The notes under the pieces: generated by a model
What the model saw: only the letters and a program-made list of their open reading frames with translations
Databases searched by the model: none
What the model was told of the DNA's origin: nothing
In this document: positions 35,223 to 43,081 of the stretch, in pieces
How positions within the stretch are numbered: the first letter of the stretch is position 1
How the letters are laid out: every line of letters begins with the position of its first letter
Position numbers and translations under genes: made by a program
Assembly (NCBI RefSeq): GCF_022760835.1
Contig: NZ_JAKTNQ010000020.1
Coordinates: forward strand, 1 to 43,081
DNA length: 43,081 nucleotides
From: Thermus altitudinis
GTDB taxonomy: Bacteria > Deinococcota > Deinococci > Deinococcales > Thermaceae
Direction of reading: 5' to 3'

Positions 35223-36425
35223 ATGAAGATCGTCCTGGCATACTCCGGCGGGCTGGATACCAGCATCATCCTCAAGTGGCTTAAGGAAACCTATGGGGCC
35301 GAGGTCATCGCCTTCACCGCGGATATCGGCCAGGGGGAGGAGGTGGAGGAGGCCCGGGTGAAGGCCCTAAGGACCGGGGCCACCAAGGCCATCGCCCTGG
35401 ACCTGAGGGAAGAGTTCGTGCGGGACTTCGTCTTCCCCATGTTCCGTGCGGGGGCGGTGTACGAGGGGTACTACCTTCTCGGCACCGCCATCGCCAGGCC
35501 CTTGATCGCCAAGTATCTGGTGAAGATCGCCGAGGAGGAGGGGGCCGAGGCCGTCGCCCATGGGGCTACGGGCAAGGGGAACGACCAGGTGCGCTTTGAG
35601 CTTACCGCCTACGCCCTAAAGCCCGATATCCGGGTCATCGCCCCTTGGCGGGAATGGCACTTTAGGGGCCGGCAGGAGATGATGGCCTATGCCGAGGCCC
35701 ACGGCATCCCCGTTCCCGTGACCCAGGAAAAACCTTACTCCATGGACGCCAATCTTCTGCATATTTCCTACGAGGGGGGGGTCCTGGAGGACCCCTGGGC
35801 CGAGCCCCCCAAGGGGATGTTCCGCATGACCGTGGACCCCGAGGAGGCCCCCGATACCCCGGAGTACGTGGAGGTGGAGTTTGCAAGGGGCGACCCGGTG
35901 GCGGTGAACGGGGAGAGGCTTTCCCCGGCGGCGCTTCTCGCCCGCCTCAACGAGATCGGCGGCCGGCACGGGGTGGGTCGGGTGGACCTGGTGGAAAACC
36001 GCTTCGTGGGCATGAAGTCCCGGGGGGTGTACGAAACCCCCGGGGGAACCCTCCTCTACCACGCCCGGCGGGCGGTGGAAAGCCTCACCCTGGACCGGGA
36101 GGTCCTGCACCAAAGGGACGGGCTTTCCCCCAAATACGCGGAGCTGGTCTACTACGGCTTCTGGTACGCCCCGGAGCGGGAGGCCCTCCAGGCCTACTTT
36201 GACCACGTGGCCCAGGCGGTCACGGGGGTAGCCCGGCTGAAGCTTTACAAGGGGAACGTCTACGTGGTGGGGAGGAAGGCGCCCAAAAGCCTCTACCAGA
36301 AGGACCTGGTCTCCTTTGACGAGCTCGGGGGCTACGACCAGAAGGATGCCGAGGGCTTCATCAGGATCCAGGCCCTAAGGCTTCGGGTTAGGGCCTTGGT
36401 GGAAGGGAAGGGCCATGGGGCATAG
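35223..36425 (+). CDS. argG: Argininosuccinate synthase
   Basis: The 400-residue ATP pyrophosphatase-type ligase joins citrulline and aspartate. It shows the nucleotide motif [16 protein letters not shown] at residues 4-19, [14 protein letters not shown] near 118, [16 protein letters not shown] near 175 and [15 protein letters not shown] near 262, all in family positions and with normal length. The ATG at 35223 follows AGGGGTTGG, a modest ribosome site. It is the first gene of argG-argH-argA and overlaps argH by 11 nt. It is convergent with nothing and divergent from the lipoprotein operon. Regulation may involve the ARG-box-like site upstream. Confidence 0.98.
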   Translation: MKIVLAYSGGLDTSIILKWLKETYGAEVIAFTADIGQGEEVEEARVKALRTGATKAIALDLREEFVRDFVFPMFRAGAVYEGYYLLGTAIARPLIAKYLVKIAEEEGAEAVAHGATGKGNDQVRFELTAYALKPDIRVIAPWREWHFRGRQEMMAYAEAHGIPVPVTQEKPYSMDANLLHISYEGGVLEDPWAEPPKGMFRMTVDPEEAPDTPEYVEVEFARGDPVAVNGERLSPAALLARLNEIGGRHGVGRVDLVENRFVGMKSRGVYETPGGTLLYHARRAVESLTLDREVLHQRDGLSPKYAELVYYGFWYAPEREALQAYFDHVAQAVTGVARLKLYKGNVYVVGRKAPKSLYQKDLVSFDELGGYDQKDAEGFIRIQALRLRVRALVEGKGHGA

Positions 36426-37803
36426 GACCTGGGGTGGCCGCTTCGGGGAGGGTCCAAGCCAGCTTGCCGCCCGCTTTAACGCCTCCTTGGCCTTTGACCG
36501 GGCCCTTTGGCGGGAGGACCTCTGGCAGAACCGGGTGCACGCCCGCATGCTCCATGGGGTGGGGCTTCTAAGTGGGGAGGAGCTGGAGGCCATCCTGAAG
36601 GGCCTGGACCAGATAGAGAAGGAGATAGAGGCCGGCACTTTCCCCTGGCGGGAGGAGCTGGAGGACGTGCACATGAACCTGGAGGCCCGCCTCATAGAGC
36701 TCATCGGCCCTCCTGGGGGTAAGCTGCACACGGCCAGGAGCCGTAACGACCAGGTGGCCACGGACCTCAGGCTTTTCCTCAGGGGGGCCGTGGACGAGCT
36801 TCTGGCCCTCCTCTTGGAGCTGCGCCGGGTTTTGGTGCAGGAGGCGGAAAGGTACCTGGAGCCCCTCCATCTCCTTCCCGGCTACACCCACCTGCAGCGG
36901 GCCCAGCCCATCCTGCTTTCCCACTGGTTCATGGCCTACTACGAGATGCTCCTGCGGGATGCCGGGCGCCTGGAGGATGCCAAAAAGCGCCTCAACCATA
37001 GCCCCTTAGGGGCTGCGGCCCTGGCGGGGACGGGGTTTCCCATAGACCGCCACTTCACCGCCAAGGAGCTGGGCTTCCAAGCACCCATGCGCAACTCCTT
37101 GGATGCGGTGGCCAGCCGGGATTTTGCTTTAGAGGTGCTTTCCGCCCTCAACATCGGCCTGCTGAACCTTTCCCGCATGGCGGAGGAGCTCATCCTCTAC
37201 AGCACCGAGGAGTTCGCCTTCGTGGAGATCCCCGATGCCTTCGCCACGGGTTCCTCCATCATGCCCCAGAAGAAGAACCCCGACATCCTGGAGCTCATCC
37301 GGGCCAAGACGGGAAGGGTCTTAGGGGCTTTGGTGGCCCTTTCCACCGTGGTGAAGGGGCTTCCCTTGGCCTACAACAAGGACCTCCAGGAGGACAAGGA
37401 GCCCCTTTTGGACGCCCTGGCCACCTACCGGGATAGCCTCAAGCTCCTCACCGCCCTTCTCCCCGGGCTCAGGTGGCGCCGGGAACGCATGTGGCAAGCG
37501 GCGGAGGAAGGCTATGCCCTGGCCACGGAGCTGGCCGACTACCTGGCGGAGAAGGGGCTTCCCTTCCGGGAAGCCCACCATGTGGTGGGGAGGCTGGTGC
37601 GGAGGCTTGTGGAGGAGGGAAGGCCCTTGAAGAGCCTCACCCTGGAGGAGCTAAGGGCCCACCACCCTCTTTTCGCCGAGGACGCCCTGCCCCTTCTGCA
37701 GTTGGAGACGGCCATCCACCGGCGCAAGTCCTATGGGGGCACGGCCCCCATGGCGGTGCGGGAGAGGATTCTGGAGGCAAAAAGGGAGGTGGGCCTTGCT
37801 TGA
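36415..37803 (+). CDS. argH: Argininosuccinate lyase
   Basis: The 462-residue member of the fumarase/aspartase superfamily splits argininosuccinate into arginine and fumarate. Key motifs are [20 protein letters not shown] at the start, [14 protein letters not shown]-like sequence near 102-115 ([19 protein letters not shown]), [11 protein letters not shown] near 160 and the signature [12 protein letters not shown] near 282. The ATG at 36415 overlaps the argG end by 11 nt, and the argH end overlaps the probable TTG start of the acetyltransferase gene by 8 nt. Length and motifs are normal. Confidence 0.98.
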   Translation: MGHRTWGGRFGEGPSQLAARFNASLAFDRALWREDLWQNRVHARMLHGVGLLSGEELEAILKGLDQIEKEIEAGTFPWREELEDVHMNLEARLIELIGPPGGKLHTARSRNDQVATDLRLFLRGAVDELLALLLELRRVLVQEAERYLEPLHLLPGYTHLQRAQPILLSHWFMAYYEMLLRDAGRLEDAKKRLNHSPLGAAALAGTGFPIDRHFTAKELGFQAPMRNSLDAVASRDFALEVLSALNIGLLNLSRMAEELILYSTEEFAFVEIPDAFATGSSIMPQKKNPDILELIRAKTGRVLGALVALSTVVKGLPLAYNKDLQEDKEPLLDALATYRDSLKLLTALLPGLRWRRERMWQAAEEGYALATELADYLAEKGLPFREAHHVVGRLVRRLVEEGRPLKSLTLEELRAHHPLFAEDALPLLQLETAIHRRKSYGGTAPMAVRERILEAKREVGLA

Positions 37804-38335
37804 AACCCGGCTGGAACTCCCCACGGTTTCCCTGCCCGAGGTGCAAAAAGGCAGGGCGGTGGAGCTCAGGAAGGCCCGGCTTGCCGACGTGGAGGCCATC
37901 TACTGGCTCATCCGTTACTGGGCGGAGAAGGGCCTGATGCTGGTCCGTAGCCACAGCCACCTCTACGAGAACATCCGGGACTTCCAGGTCCTCGAGGACG
38001 AGGACGGCCACATCGTGGGCACCGTGGCCCTGCATGTGCTGTGGCGGGATCTGGCGGAGATCCGGGGCCTGGCGGTGCACCCCTTGCGGCAGGGGGAGGG
38101 CCTGGGCCGCTGGCTGGTCCTGGGGGCGGAGCGGGAGGCCAGGGACCTGGGCCTGCCCCAGGTCTTCGCCTGGACGCTTCAGGTGAACTTCTTCCGCTCC
38201 TTGGGCTACCAGGTCACCACCCGGGAGGCTTTGCCCCCCAAGGTGTGGAGCGAGTGCAACGCCTGCCCCTTCTATGAGAACTGCCGGGAGATCGCCGTCA
38301 TCAAGCGCCTTTCCCCTGGGGCCTTTGGGGGCTAG
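37796..38335 (+). CDS. argA: N-acetylglutamate synthase-like GNAT acetyltransferase
   Basis: The 179-residue GNAT protein would acetylate glutamate with acetyl-CoA, the first step of arginine synthesis. It fits the short ArgA-like family: [25 protein letters not shown], a [17 protein letters not shown] block, the acetyl-CoA loop [15 protein letters not shown] and a C-terminal part with [19 protein letters not shown], whose Cys pattern C-x2-C-x5-C is a notable family mark. The start is not obvious: TTG 37796, with GGGAGGTG upstream, overlaps argH by 8 nt and is chosen here; the frame is open further upstream inside argH. Operon position supports the arginine role. Enzymatic identity is inferred. 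Confidence 0.85.
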   Translation: MLETRLELPTVSLPEVQKGRAVELRKARLADVEAIYWLIRYWAEKGLMLVRSHSHLYENIRDFQVLEDEDGHIVGTVALHVLWRDLAEIRGLAVHPLRQGEGLGRWLVLGAEREARDLGLPQVFAWTLQVNFFRSLGYQVTTREALPPKVWSECNACPFYENCREIAVIKRLSPGAFGG

Positions 38336-38668
38336 AATGGGTGGGATGGGCACCTTGACCCGCCACCCGGAGGAGGCCATGGCCCGGGCCCGCCATGAGC
38401 CCATGGGAGGGCGCAAAGCCCTCCTAGGGGGAGGTCCCGGGCCTGCCCGGGGTCTGGGCCACGGGAAGGGGCCTGAGGGAGGGCGAGGCCCCTCTGTCCC
38501 TGGGCGAGGTGCGCAGGGATGTGCCGCGTGGCCAAGGGGCTTAGGCCGGTTGGTGGCGGGGCTAAAGGCCCTGGGGTTGGGTGCGCCTGGTCCGGCCTAA
38601 CCCTGGTCGGGGCGGGATGGGCGTGGGCCTTTGGGGGCGCATCCTAGGGTGGGCATAGAGGAGGAGGA
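38336..38668 (+). other. 333-bp region without a recognisable gene before carA, rich in strong hairpins
   Basis: No convincing coding frame is present; one frame stays open but reads as low-complexity Gly/Pro/Arg without a family pattern. TAGAAT at 38333-38338 could be a -10 box. Strong stems include GGAGGGC/GCCCTCC (38406-38424), CCCGGGC/GCCCGGG (38435-38450 area), AGGGGCCT (38467-38474) with AGGCCCCT (38486-38493), TCCCTG/CAGGGA near 38497-38519, and GGGGTT near 38573 with AACCC near 38599. A GAGGAGGA ribosome site for carA ends the region. It may be a structured carA leader or a small RNA; no known RNA family was recognised. Confidence 0.45.
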
Positions 38669-39844
38669 ATGGCTGGCGTGAAGGAACGCGCGGTTTTGGT
38701 CCTGGAGGACGGCACCGTCTATCACGGCTACGCCTTCGGGGCCCGGGGAAAGACGGTGGGGGAGGTGGTCTTCAACACCGCCCAGACCGGCTACCAGGAG
38801 ATCATGACCGACCCCAGCTACCACGGGCAGATCGTGGTCATGACCTACCCCCACCAGGGCAACTACGGGGTCAACGTCTACGACATGCAGTCCAACCGGC
38901 CTTGGGTGAAGGGCTTTGTGGCCAAGGAGTTTAGCCGCGTGGCCTCTAACCCCAGGGCCCAGCAGACCCTGGGGGAGTTCATGGAGTTCTACGGGGTGGT
39001 GGGCATAGAGGGCGTGGACACCCGGGCCCTGGTGCGCAAGATCCGCGAAGGAGGGGTGCTGAAGGGGACCATCGCCCATGCCAGCCTCTTCGGGGACCCC
39101 CACCACACCTTTACCCCGGAGGAGCTGGAAGCCCTTCGCCAAGAGGCCCGGGCCTGGACGGATATCGACGGCCGGGACATGACCCCTGAGGTCTCCACCC
39201 CCTTGCCCTATGCCTGGCCCACCCTGAAGTCGGGCCGGCGCATCGTGGTCATGGACTTCGGCATCAAGCACGCCATCGTGGAGAACCTGGCGGCCCAGGG
39301 CTTTGAGATCCTGGTGGTGCCTGGCAAAACCCCGGCGGGCCAGATCATGGCCTTGGAGCCCCACGGGCTTTTCATCTCCAACGGCCCCGGGGACCCCTCC
39401 ATGCCCCGCTACGCCCACGAGACCATCTGGAAGCTCATGGGGCTTTTGCCCACCTTCGGCATCTGCCTAGGGCACCAGCTCCTGGCCCTGGCCTCGGGGG
39501 GGCGCACCTACAAGATGAAGTTCGGCCACCGGGGGGCCAACCACCCGGTGAAGAACCTCCTCACGGGCAAGATTGAGATCACCAGCCAAAACCACGGGTA
39601 TGCGGTGGACATAGACTCCCTCAAGGAGTTCAAGCCCACCCACATCAACCTCAACGACGGGACCCTCGAGGGCATGGCCCACACCCGCTACCCCGTCTTC
39701 TCCGTGCAGTACCACCCTGAGGCCGCCCCTGGCCCCCACGACGCCCTCTACCTCTTCCGCCGCTTCCTGGAGGAGGTGGAGGCCTTCCACGGGGCCACGG
39801 GGCTCCCCGTGGAGAAGCAACGGGCAGACGGGCACGGGGTATAG
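38669..39844 (+). CDS. carA: Carbamoyl-phosphate synthase small (glutaminase) subunit
   Basis: The 391-residue subunit hydrolyses glutamine and passes ammonia to CarB. The N-terminal CPSase_sm domain (about 1-140) has [20 protein letters not shown] and NYGVN. The class I glutamine amidotransferase domain (about 188-375) has [12 protein letters not shown], the nucleophile motif [22 protein letters not shown] and the catalytic His-Glu in [12 protein letters not shown]. The ATG at 38669 has GAGGAGGA upstream. carB is not in the window. It is separated from argGHA by 333 bp and is convergent with fhs across a strong hairpin. Confidence 0.97.
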   Translation: MAGVKERAVLVLEDGTVYHGYAFGARGKTVGEVVFNTAQTGYQEIMTDPSYHGQIVVMTYPHQGNYGVNVYDMQSNRPWVKGFVAKEFSRVASNPRAQQTLGEFMEFYGVVGIEGVDTRALVRKIREGGVLKGTIAHASLFGDPHHTFTPEELEALRQEARAWTDIDGRDMTPEVSTPLPYAWPTLKSGRRIVVMDFGIKHAIVENLAAQGFEILVVPGKTPAGQIMALEPHGLFISNGPGDPSMPRYAHETIWKLMGLLPTFGICLGHQLLALASGGRTYKMKFGHRGANHPVKNLLTGKIEITSQNHGYAVDIDSLKEFKPTHINLNDGTLEGMAHTRYPVFSVQYHPEAAPGPHDALYLFRRFLEEVEAFHGATGLPVEKQRADGHGV

Positions 39845-39871
39845 CCCGGCCCTGGGTGCTTCGGATGGGGA

Positions 39872-39900
39872 CCCCCACCCTGGCAAGGCCAGGGCGGGGG
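39872..39900. terminator. Bidirectional hairpin between carA and fhs
   Basis: CCCCC-A-CCCTGGC (39872-39884) pairs with GCCAGGG-C-GGGGG (39888-39900) around an AAG loop: 12 pairs with one A/C mismatch. There is no T run, but the position between two convergent genes fits a shared terminator. Confidence 0.65.
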
Positions 39901-39903
39901 AAC

Positions 39904-41535
39904 TCAGTAGTCCATGCCCCGGATGTTGCCCTCCTCGTCCACGTCAATCCCCAGGGCCTGGGGCGCCTTGGGCAGGCCGGGAAGGGTCTCAATCCCCCCC
40001 ATGTAGACCACCACAAACCCCGCCCCAAGCCGGCACTTTAGGTCCGTGACCCGGACCCTGAAGCCCTTAGGCCGCCCCCGGAGCCTGGGGTTGTCGGAAA
40101 GGGAGGTGGCCGCCTTGGCCATGACCACGGGCAGGGCCTCGCACCCCTCCTTCTTGGCGGCCTTTAGGGCCCTCTTGGCCTCCTCGCTCCACTCCACCCC
40201 CTCCGCCCCGTAGACCTCCTTGGCGATGGTTTCCACCTTGGCCTCGAGGGGCATCTCCAAAGGGTAAAGGGGCCGGTAGGTGTGGGGGAGGGCCAGGGCC
40301 TCTAGGACCTTTTCCGCCAGTTCCAGCCCCCCTTCCCCTCCTTTGGCGTACACCTCGCTTAAGGCCAAGGGCAGGCCCCTTTCCCGGGCAAACTCCCGCA
40401 CCAGGGCGATCTCCTCCAGGGCGTCCGTGGGGAAGCGGTTTAAGGCGATCACCGGCTTAAAACCGAAGAGCTCCACGTTTTCCACGTGCTTTTCCAGGTT
40501 AGCAAGGCCCTTGAGCACCGCCTCGAGGTCCGGCATCTCGTAGGCGTCCTGTCCCCCGTGGTAGCGGAGGGCCCGCAGGGTGACCACCAGCACCACGGCC
40601 TCGGGTACCAGGCCTCCCGTGCGGGCCACCACGTTCATGAACTTCTCCAGGCCCAAATCGGTGGCGAAGCCCGCCTCCTGCACCACGTAGTCCGCCAAAC
40701 CCAAGGCCCATAGGCTTGCCCTCAGGGAGTTGGTGCCGTGGGCGATGTTGCCAAAAGGCCCCATGTGGACGAAGGCCGGGTTCCCTTCCGCCGTCTGCAC
40801 CAGGTTGGGGAGGAAGGCCTGCTTGAGGAGGGCGGCCATGGCCCCCACCGCCCCTAGATCCTCCGCGTAGACGGGCTTCCCCTCGTAGGTGAAACCCACC
40901 CGTATCCTTCCCAGGCGTCTCTTTAGGTCCTTAAAGTCCCGGGCCAGGCTCATGAGGGCCATGACCTCGCTGGCCACGGTGAGCTCAAACCCCCCTTCCC
41001 GGGGCACCCCGTGGGCCTTGCCCCCCAGGCCCAAGACGATGTGCCTTAAGGCCCGGTCGTTCATGTCTATGGCCCTTTTGAGCTCAATGCGCCTGGGGTC
41101 AATCCCCAGCTCGTTGCCCTGGTGCAGGTGGTTGTCCAGAAGGGCGTTCAAGAGGTTCACGGCGCTGGTCACCGCATGGAAGTCCCCGGTGAAGTGCAGG
41201 TTGATCTCGTGCCGGGGTTCCACCCGCGCCCGACCGCCCCCTGTGGCCCCGCCCTTGACCCCGAAGACCGGGCCCAAGGAGGGCTCCCTTAGGGCCAAGG
41301 CGGCCTTTTTCCCAAGCCGCCAAAGGGCGTCCACTAGGCCGATGGCGGTGGTGGTCTTGCCCTCCCCCGCCGGGGTAGGGGTGATGGCCGTGACCAGGAT
41401 CAGCTTTCCCTTGGCCTTAGGAGGTTCCCCCAGCACCTTCGCCATGTGGGGGCCGTAGAGGTAAAGCCTTTCCTGGCCTAAGCCCAGCTTGCCGGCCACC
41501 TCCTCTATGGGTAGAAGCGCTTCCTTAACGATCAC
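39904..41535 (-). CDS. fhs: Formate--tetrahydrofolate ligase
   Basis: The 543-residue enzyme activates formate with ATP to give 10-formyl-THF. It has the P-loop TPAGEGKTTTAIGL near residue 55, LREPSLGPVFGVKGGATGGG near 83, NLHFTGDFHAVTSAVNLL near 110, HMGPFGNIAHGTNSLRA near 255 and the C-terminal VYMGGIETLPGLP. The start is GTG 41535. The purine-rich ribosome site lies inside a small palindrome (CTTTCC-AG-GGAAAG on the plus strand, 41554-41567), which could hide it in a hairpin. It lies downstream of the threonine dehydratase gene on the same strand with a 104-nt gap; no ZTP- or THF-riboswitch core was recognised there. Confidence 0.97.
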   Translation of the reverse strand: MIVKEALLPIEEVAGKLGLGQERLYLYGPHMAKVLGEPPKAKGKLILVTAITPTPAGEGKTTTAIGLVDALWRLGKKAALALREPSLGPVFGVKGGATGGGRARVEPRHEINLHFTGDFHAVTSAVNLLNALLDNHLHQGNELGIDPRRIELKRAIDMNDRALRHIVLGLGGKAHGVPREGGFELTVASEVMALMSLARDFKDLKRRLGRIRVGFTYEGKPVYAEDLGAVGAMAALLKQAFLPNLVQTAEGNPAFVHMGPFGNIAHGTNSLRASLWALGLADYVVQEAGFATDLGLEKFMNVVARTGGLVPEAVVLVVTLRALRYHGGQDAYEMPDLEAVLKGLANLEKHVENVELFGFKPVIALNRFPTDALEEIALVREFARERGLPLALSEVYAKGGEGGLELAEKVLEALALPHTYRPLYPLEMPLEAKVETIAKEVYGAEGVEWSEEAKRALKAAKKEGCEALPVVMAKAATSLSDNPRLRGRPKGFRVRVTDLKCRLGAGFVVVYMGGIETLPGLPKAPQALGIDVDEEGNIRGMDY

Positions 41536-41639
41536 GGGGTAAGCTTACTCCTCCTTTCCAGGGAAAGAAGTCCCGCCTTGGGTGTTCGGGTTCCCCTGGC
41601 GGCTCCATGGGCTGGGGCAGAAGGAGGGCCAGGACTCCC

Positions 41640-42572
41640 CTAGGGAGCGAAGCCGCGGTTTCCTCCCGAAAGTAGAAGGGCCAGGACCTTAGGAAGCCTT
41701 TCCCCGTGCTCCAGCACGGCGGCCAAGGGGAGGGCTCCGGTGGGTTCCACCACCTGCTTGGTGCGGGTAAAGAGGAGGCCTTCGGCCTCCAGGATGGCCT
41801 CCTCGCTCACGGTGAGGATGGCATCCACCCTCTTTTGCAAGATGGGGAAGGTGTGTTGGCCCAAGGCCAGGGTCCTGACCCCATCCGCCCGGGTCTGGGG
41901 TGCCTGGGGAAGACGCACGATTCCGCCCGTTTCCAGGCTCCTCCTGGCGTCGTCCGCCCCCTCGGGCTCCACCCCCAGGACCAAGGTGCTGGGGGAGAGG
42001 GCCTTTACCGCCGTGGCCACCCCGGCTAGGAGCCCTCCGCCCCCCACCGGGACCAAGACCGCTTCCGGAAAAAGACCGAGTTTCCCCGCCTGGGCCATGA
42101 GCTCCAGCCCCGCGGTGCCCTGCCCGGCCATGACCAAGGGGTCGTCAAAAGGGTGGATGAAGGCGTAGCCGGTCTCCACGAGGAGGTCCTTGGCCACCGC
42201 CTCGCGGTTTTCTACCGTAACCCCCTGGTCCACCACCTGGGCCCCGTAGGCCCGGGTGGCCTCCTTCTTAAAGGGGTTTGCCTCCTCGGGCATGACGATG
42301 AGGGCCTTGATCCCCAAGACCCTAGCGGCGTAGGCCACCCCTTGGGCGTGGTTGCCGCTACTCACCGCCAAAAGCCCCCGGGGGTTTTCCAGGGTCAGGG
42401 CCTGGGAAAGCGCCCCCCGGGCCTTGAAGCTCCCCGTCTTTTGCAGGTGTTCGGCCTTGAGGAGGAGGCGCTTGCCTAAAAGCTGGTCCAGGAGCCTCGA
42501 GGTGAGGAGGGGGGTGCGGTGCACGTAAGGGGCGATGCGCCGGGAGGCGGCGTAGATCTCGGCCAGCTCCAC
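41640..42572 (-). CDS. Threonine/serine dehydratase (PLP-dependent, catabolic type)
   Basis: The 310-residue fold-type II PLP enzyme deaminates threonine to 2-oxobutyrate. The PLP lysine is in HLQKTGSFKARGA near residue 50, SSGNHAQGVA is near 80 and the phosphate-binding loop PVGGGGLLAG is near 180. The C-terminal regulatory domain of biosynthetic IlvA is absent, so it is the short TdcB-like or serine-racemase-like type. The start is GTG 42572. TATAAA (42583-42578, minus) ends 5 nt before it, again suggesting a leaderless mRNA. It could feed isoleucine synthesis or threonine breakdown; both fit the branched-chain context. Confidence 0.93.
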   Translation of the reverse strand: MELAEIYAASRRIAPYVHRTPLLTSRLLDQLLGKRLLLKAEHLQKTGSFKARGALSQALTLENPRGLLAVSSGNHAQGVAYAARVLGIKALIVMPEEANPFKKEATRAYGAQVVDQGVTVENREAVAKDLLVETGYAFIHPFDDPLVMAGQGTAGLELMAQAGKLGLFPEAVLVPVGGGGLLAGVATAVKALSPSTLVLGVEPEGADDARRSLETGGIVRLPQAPQTRADGVRTLALGQHTFPILQKRVDAILTVSEEAILEAEGLLFTRTKQVVEPTGALPLAAVLEHGERLPKVLALLLSGGNRGFAP

Positions 42573-42577
42573 ACCCC

Positions 42578-42583
42578 TTTATA
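42578..42583 (-). promoter_or_regulatory. Leaderless-type -10 box of the threonine dehydratase gene
   Basis: TATAAA on the minus strand ends 5 nt before GTG 42572, with no Shine-Dalgarno sequence between. The -35 region is weak. Confidence 0.5.
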
Positions 42584-42600
42584 CCTTGCCCCGGGCCGGG

Positions 42601-42629
42601 TGGACAGACCCTGGCCTTCGCGCTAAAGT
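42601..42629 (+). promoter_or_regulatory. Promoter of secG
   Basis: TGGACA (42601-42606) and TAAAGT (42624-42629) are 17 bp apart. The -10 box ends 9 nt before the secG ATG, so the leader would be only a few nucleotides. Confidence 0.65.
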
Positions 42630-42638
42630 GGTAAGGGT

Positions 42639-42866
42639 ATGGACTTTCTCTACACCTTGGTCATCCTCCTTTACCTGGGCGTGGCGGGGCTTTTGGTCTA
42701 CCTGGTGCTGGTGCAGGAGCCCAAACAGGGGGCTGGGGACCTCATGGGGGGCTCGGCGGACCTCTTCTCCGCCCGGGGGGTCACGGGAGGGCTTTACCGC
42801 CTCACCGTCATCCTGGGGGTCATCTTTGTGGCCTTGGCCCTCCTCATAGGCCTCTGGACCCGTTGA
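42639..42866 (+). CDS. secG: Preprotein translocase subunit SecG
   Basis: The 75-residue SecG is the small third subunit of the SecYEG channel. It has two membrane segments, LYTLVILLYLGVAGLLVYLVLV (about 4-25) and LTVILGVIFVALALLIGLW (about 55-73), joined by the conserved loop VQEPKQGAGDLMGGSADLFSARG that carries the family GG-L-GG-type motif. The ATG at 42639 follows TAAGGG. It is a single gene followed directly by tRNA-Ala, whose -35 box overlaps the secG stop codon. secG next to a tRNA gene is common in bacteria. Confidence 0.95.
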   Translation: MDFLYTLVILLYLGVAGLLVYLVLVQEPKQGAGDLMGGSADLFSARGVTGGLYRLTVILGVIFVALALLIGLWTR

Positions 42867-42891
42867 CAAAACGCTTCCCCCTCGGTACCAT
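42863..42891 (+). promoter_or_regulatory. Promoter of tRNA-Ala
   Basis: A perfect TTGACA (42863-42868) overlaps the secG stop codon (TGA 42864-42866). TACCAT (42886-42891) follows after 17 bp, and the tRNA begins 11 bp further on. Confidence 0.85.
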
Positions 42892-42902
42892 AGGCGTTGC
42901 TT

Positions 42903-42978
42903 GGGGCCGTGGCGCAGTTGGGAGCGCGCCTCAATGGCATTGAGGAGGTCAGGGGTTCGAATCCCCTCGGCTCCACCA
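42903..42978 (+). tRNA. tRNA-Ala (GGC)
   Basis: The acceptor strand GGGGCCG (42903-42909) pairs with CGGCTCC (42968-42974) and includes the G3-U70 wobble that marks alanine tRNAs. The anticodon GGC (42936-42938) sits in the loop ATGGCAT closed by CCTCA/TGAGG; the T-arm has GGTTCGAATCC; the discriminator is A42975 and CCA is encoded at 42976-42978. Confidence 0.97.
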
Positions 42979-42982
42979 GAAA

Positions 42983-43015
42983 CCCCCCTGGGGAAACCCA
43001 GGGGGGCGCCCTTTT
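42983..43015 (+). terminator. Intrinsic terminator after tRNA-Ala
   Basis: A perfect 10-bp stem, CCCCCCTGGG (42983-42992) with CCCAGGGGGG (42997-43006), has a GAAA loop and is followed by CGCCCTTTT. Confidence 0.9.
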
Positions 43016-43047
43016 ACAGAAAAAGGGAAGTGCGGGGGGCCATAATG

Positions 43048-43068
43048 CCCCGGACCTTCAGTCCGGGG
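43048..43068 (+). mobile_element. Possible right-end hairpin of an IS200/IS605-type (TnpB) element, cut by the window edge
   Basis: CCCCGGAC, loop CTTCA, GTCCGGGG is an 8-bp perfect stem preceded by AATG and followed by ATACATGG. Many IS605-group elements, and the end of their omega RNA, finish with a GC stem around a CTTCAG-like loop. No tnpB lies on its left, where one would be expected for this orientation, so it would be a remnant or solo end. It could instead be an ordinary terminator. Confidence 0.35.
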
Positions 43069-43081
43069 ATACATGGACCCC

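Noticed and set aside
38274-38600. Small protein gene in the gap before carA
   Set aside because: The open frame overlaps the end of the acetyltransferase gene, lacks a ribosome site and reads as Gly/Pro/Arg low complexity.
38336-38668. RNase P RNA, SRP RNA, 6S RNA or tmRNA
   Set aside because: None of the conserved sequence blocks of these RNAs was found, only general hairpins.
41536-41639. ZTP or THF riboswitch before fhs
   Set aside because: fhs is a frequent target of such switches, but I could not align the conserved cores of either motif; only a small palindrome around the ribosome site is visible.

Overview
The window is a very GC-rich bacterial chromosome segment, almost certainly from Thermus (Deinococcota). 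The S6, S18 and L9 proteins, the SSB with two OB folds, the 2-oxoacid dehydrogenase subunits, HemQ and the hydroxyisobutyrate dehydrogenase all read like their T. thermophilus counterparts. Genes are tightly packed with many 1-17 nt overlaps, GTG/TTG starts and short-leader promoters. The species cannot be named from the sequence.

Layout. Positions 1-550: tRNA-Asn with its promoter and terminator, followed by the C-terminal remnant of a tyrosine recombinase that carries a 19-bp near-repeat of the tRNA 3' end (probable old integration site). 566-2466: rpsF-ssb-rpsR-rplI and a terminator. 2469-7440: an SDR oxidoreductase, lipB-lipA, a small DUF3054 membrane protein, 3-hydroxyisobutyrate dehydrogenase and an AzlC/AzlD branched-chain amino acid exporter. 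7437-12737 (minus): a branched-chain 2-oxoacid dehydrogenase operon in the order E1alpha, E1beta, decayed hicB, decayed hicA, E2, E3. 12871-17322: rlmH, a zincin-like peptidase, DUF2203, birA, a sugar nucleotidyltransferase, a SAM methyltransferase and a YjbQ protein. 17319-22887 (minus): mscS, a 769-aa coiled-coil protein and rel. 22921-25503: hemQ with an overlapping Cld-like partner gene, then ruvA and an enoyl-CoA hydratase. 25588-30867: a complete 2-oxoglutarate dehydrogenase operon (odhA, odhB, lpd). 30926-35032 (minus): two lipoprotein genes, a subtilisin-like protease and an Ig/FnIII-type protein, with different base usage. 35223-41535: argG-argH-argA, a 333-bp unexplained leader, carA and fhs. 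41640 to the end: threonine dehydratase, secG, tRNA-Ala and a hairpin resembling an IS200/IS605 (TnpB) right end.

How the genes fit together. LipB and LipA make the lipoyl cofactor needed by both E2 proteins encoded here. The branched-chain complex, hydroxyisobutyrate dehydrogenase, AzlCD, threonine dehydratase and enoyl-CoA hydratase point to branched-chain amino acid turnover, while the second complex is the TCA-cycle enzyme. argGHA and carA belong to arginine and carbamoyl-phosphate metabolism.

The strongest unexpected signals are: (i) the palindrome CCTCGAGG, found 29 times although its core TCGA is otherwise strongly avoided; (ii) a decayed HicBA toxin-antitoxin pair inside the branched-chain dehydrogenase operon; (iii) a translationally coupled HemQ partner that looks like half a chlorite-dismutase-family protein; (iv) an mscS/coiled-coil/rel operon; (v) repeated -10 boxes 5-7 nt upstream of start codons, implying leaderless transcripts; (vi) a perfect 18-bp palindrome in the argG leader and a 333-bp structured region before carA. 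No CRISPR array, rRNA gene or intact insertion sequence is visible.
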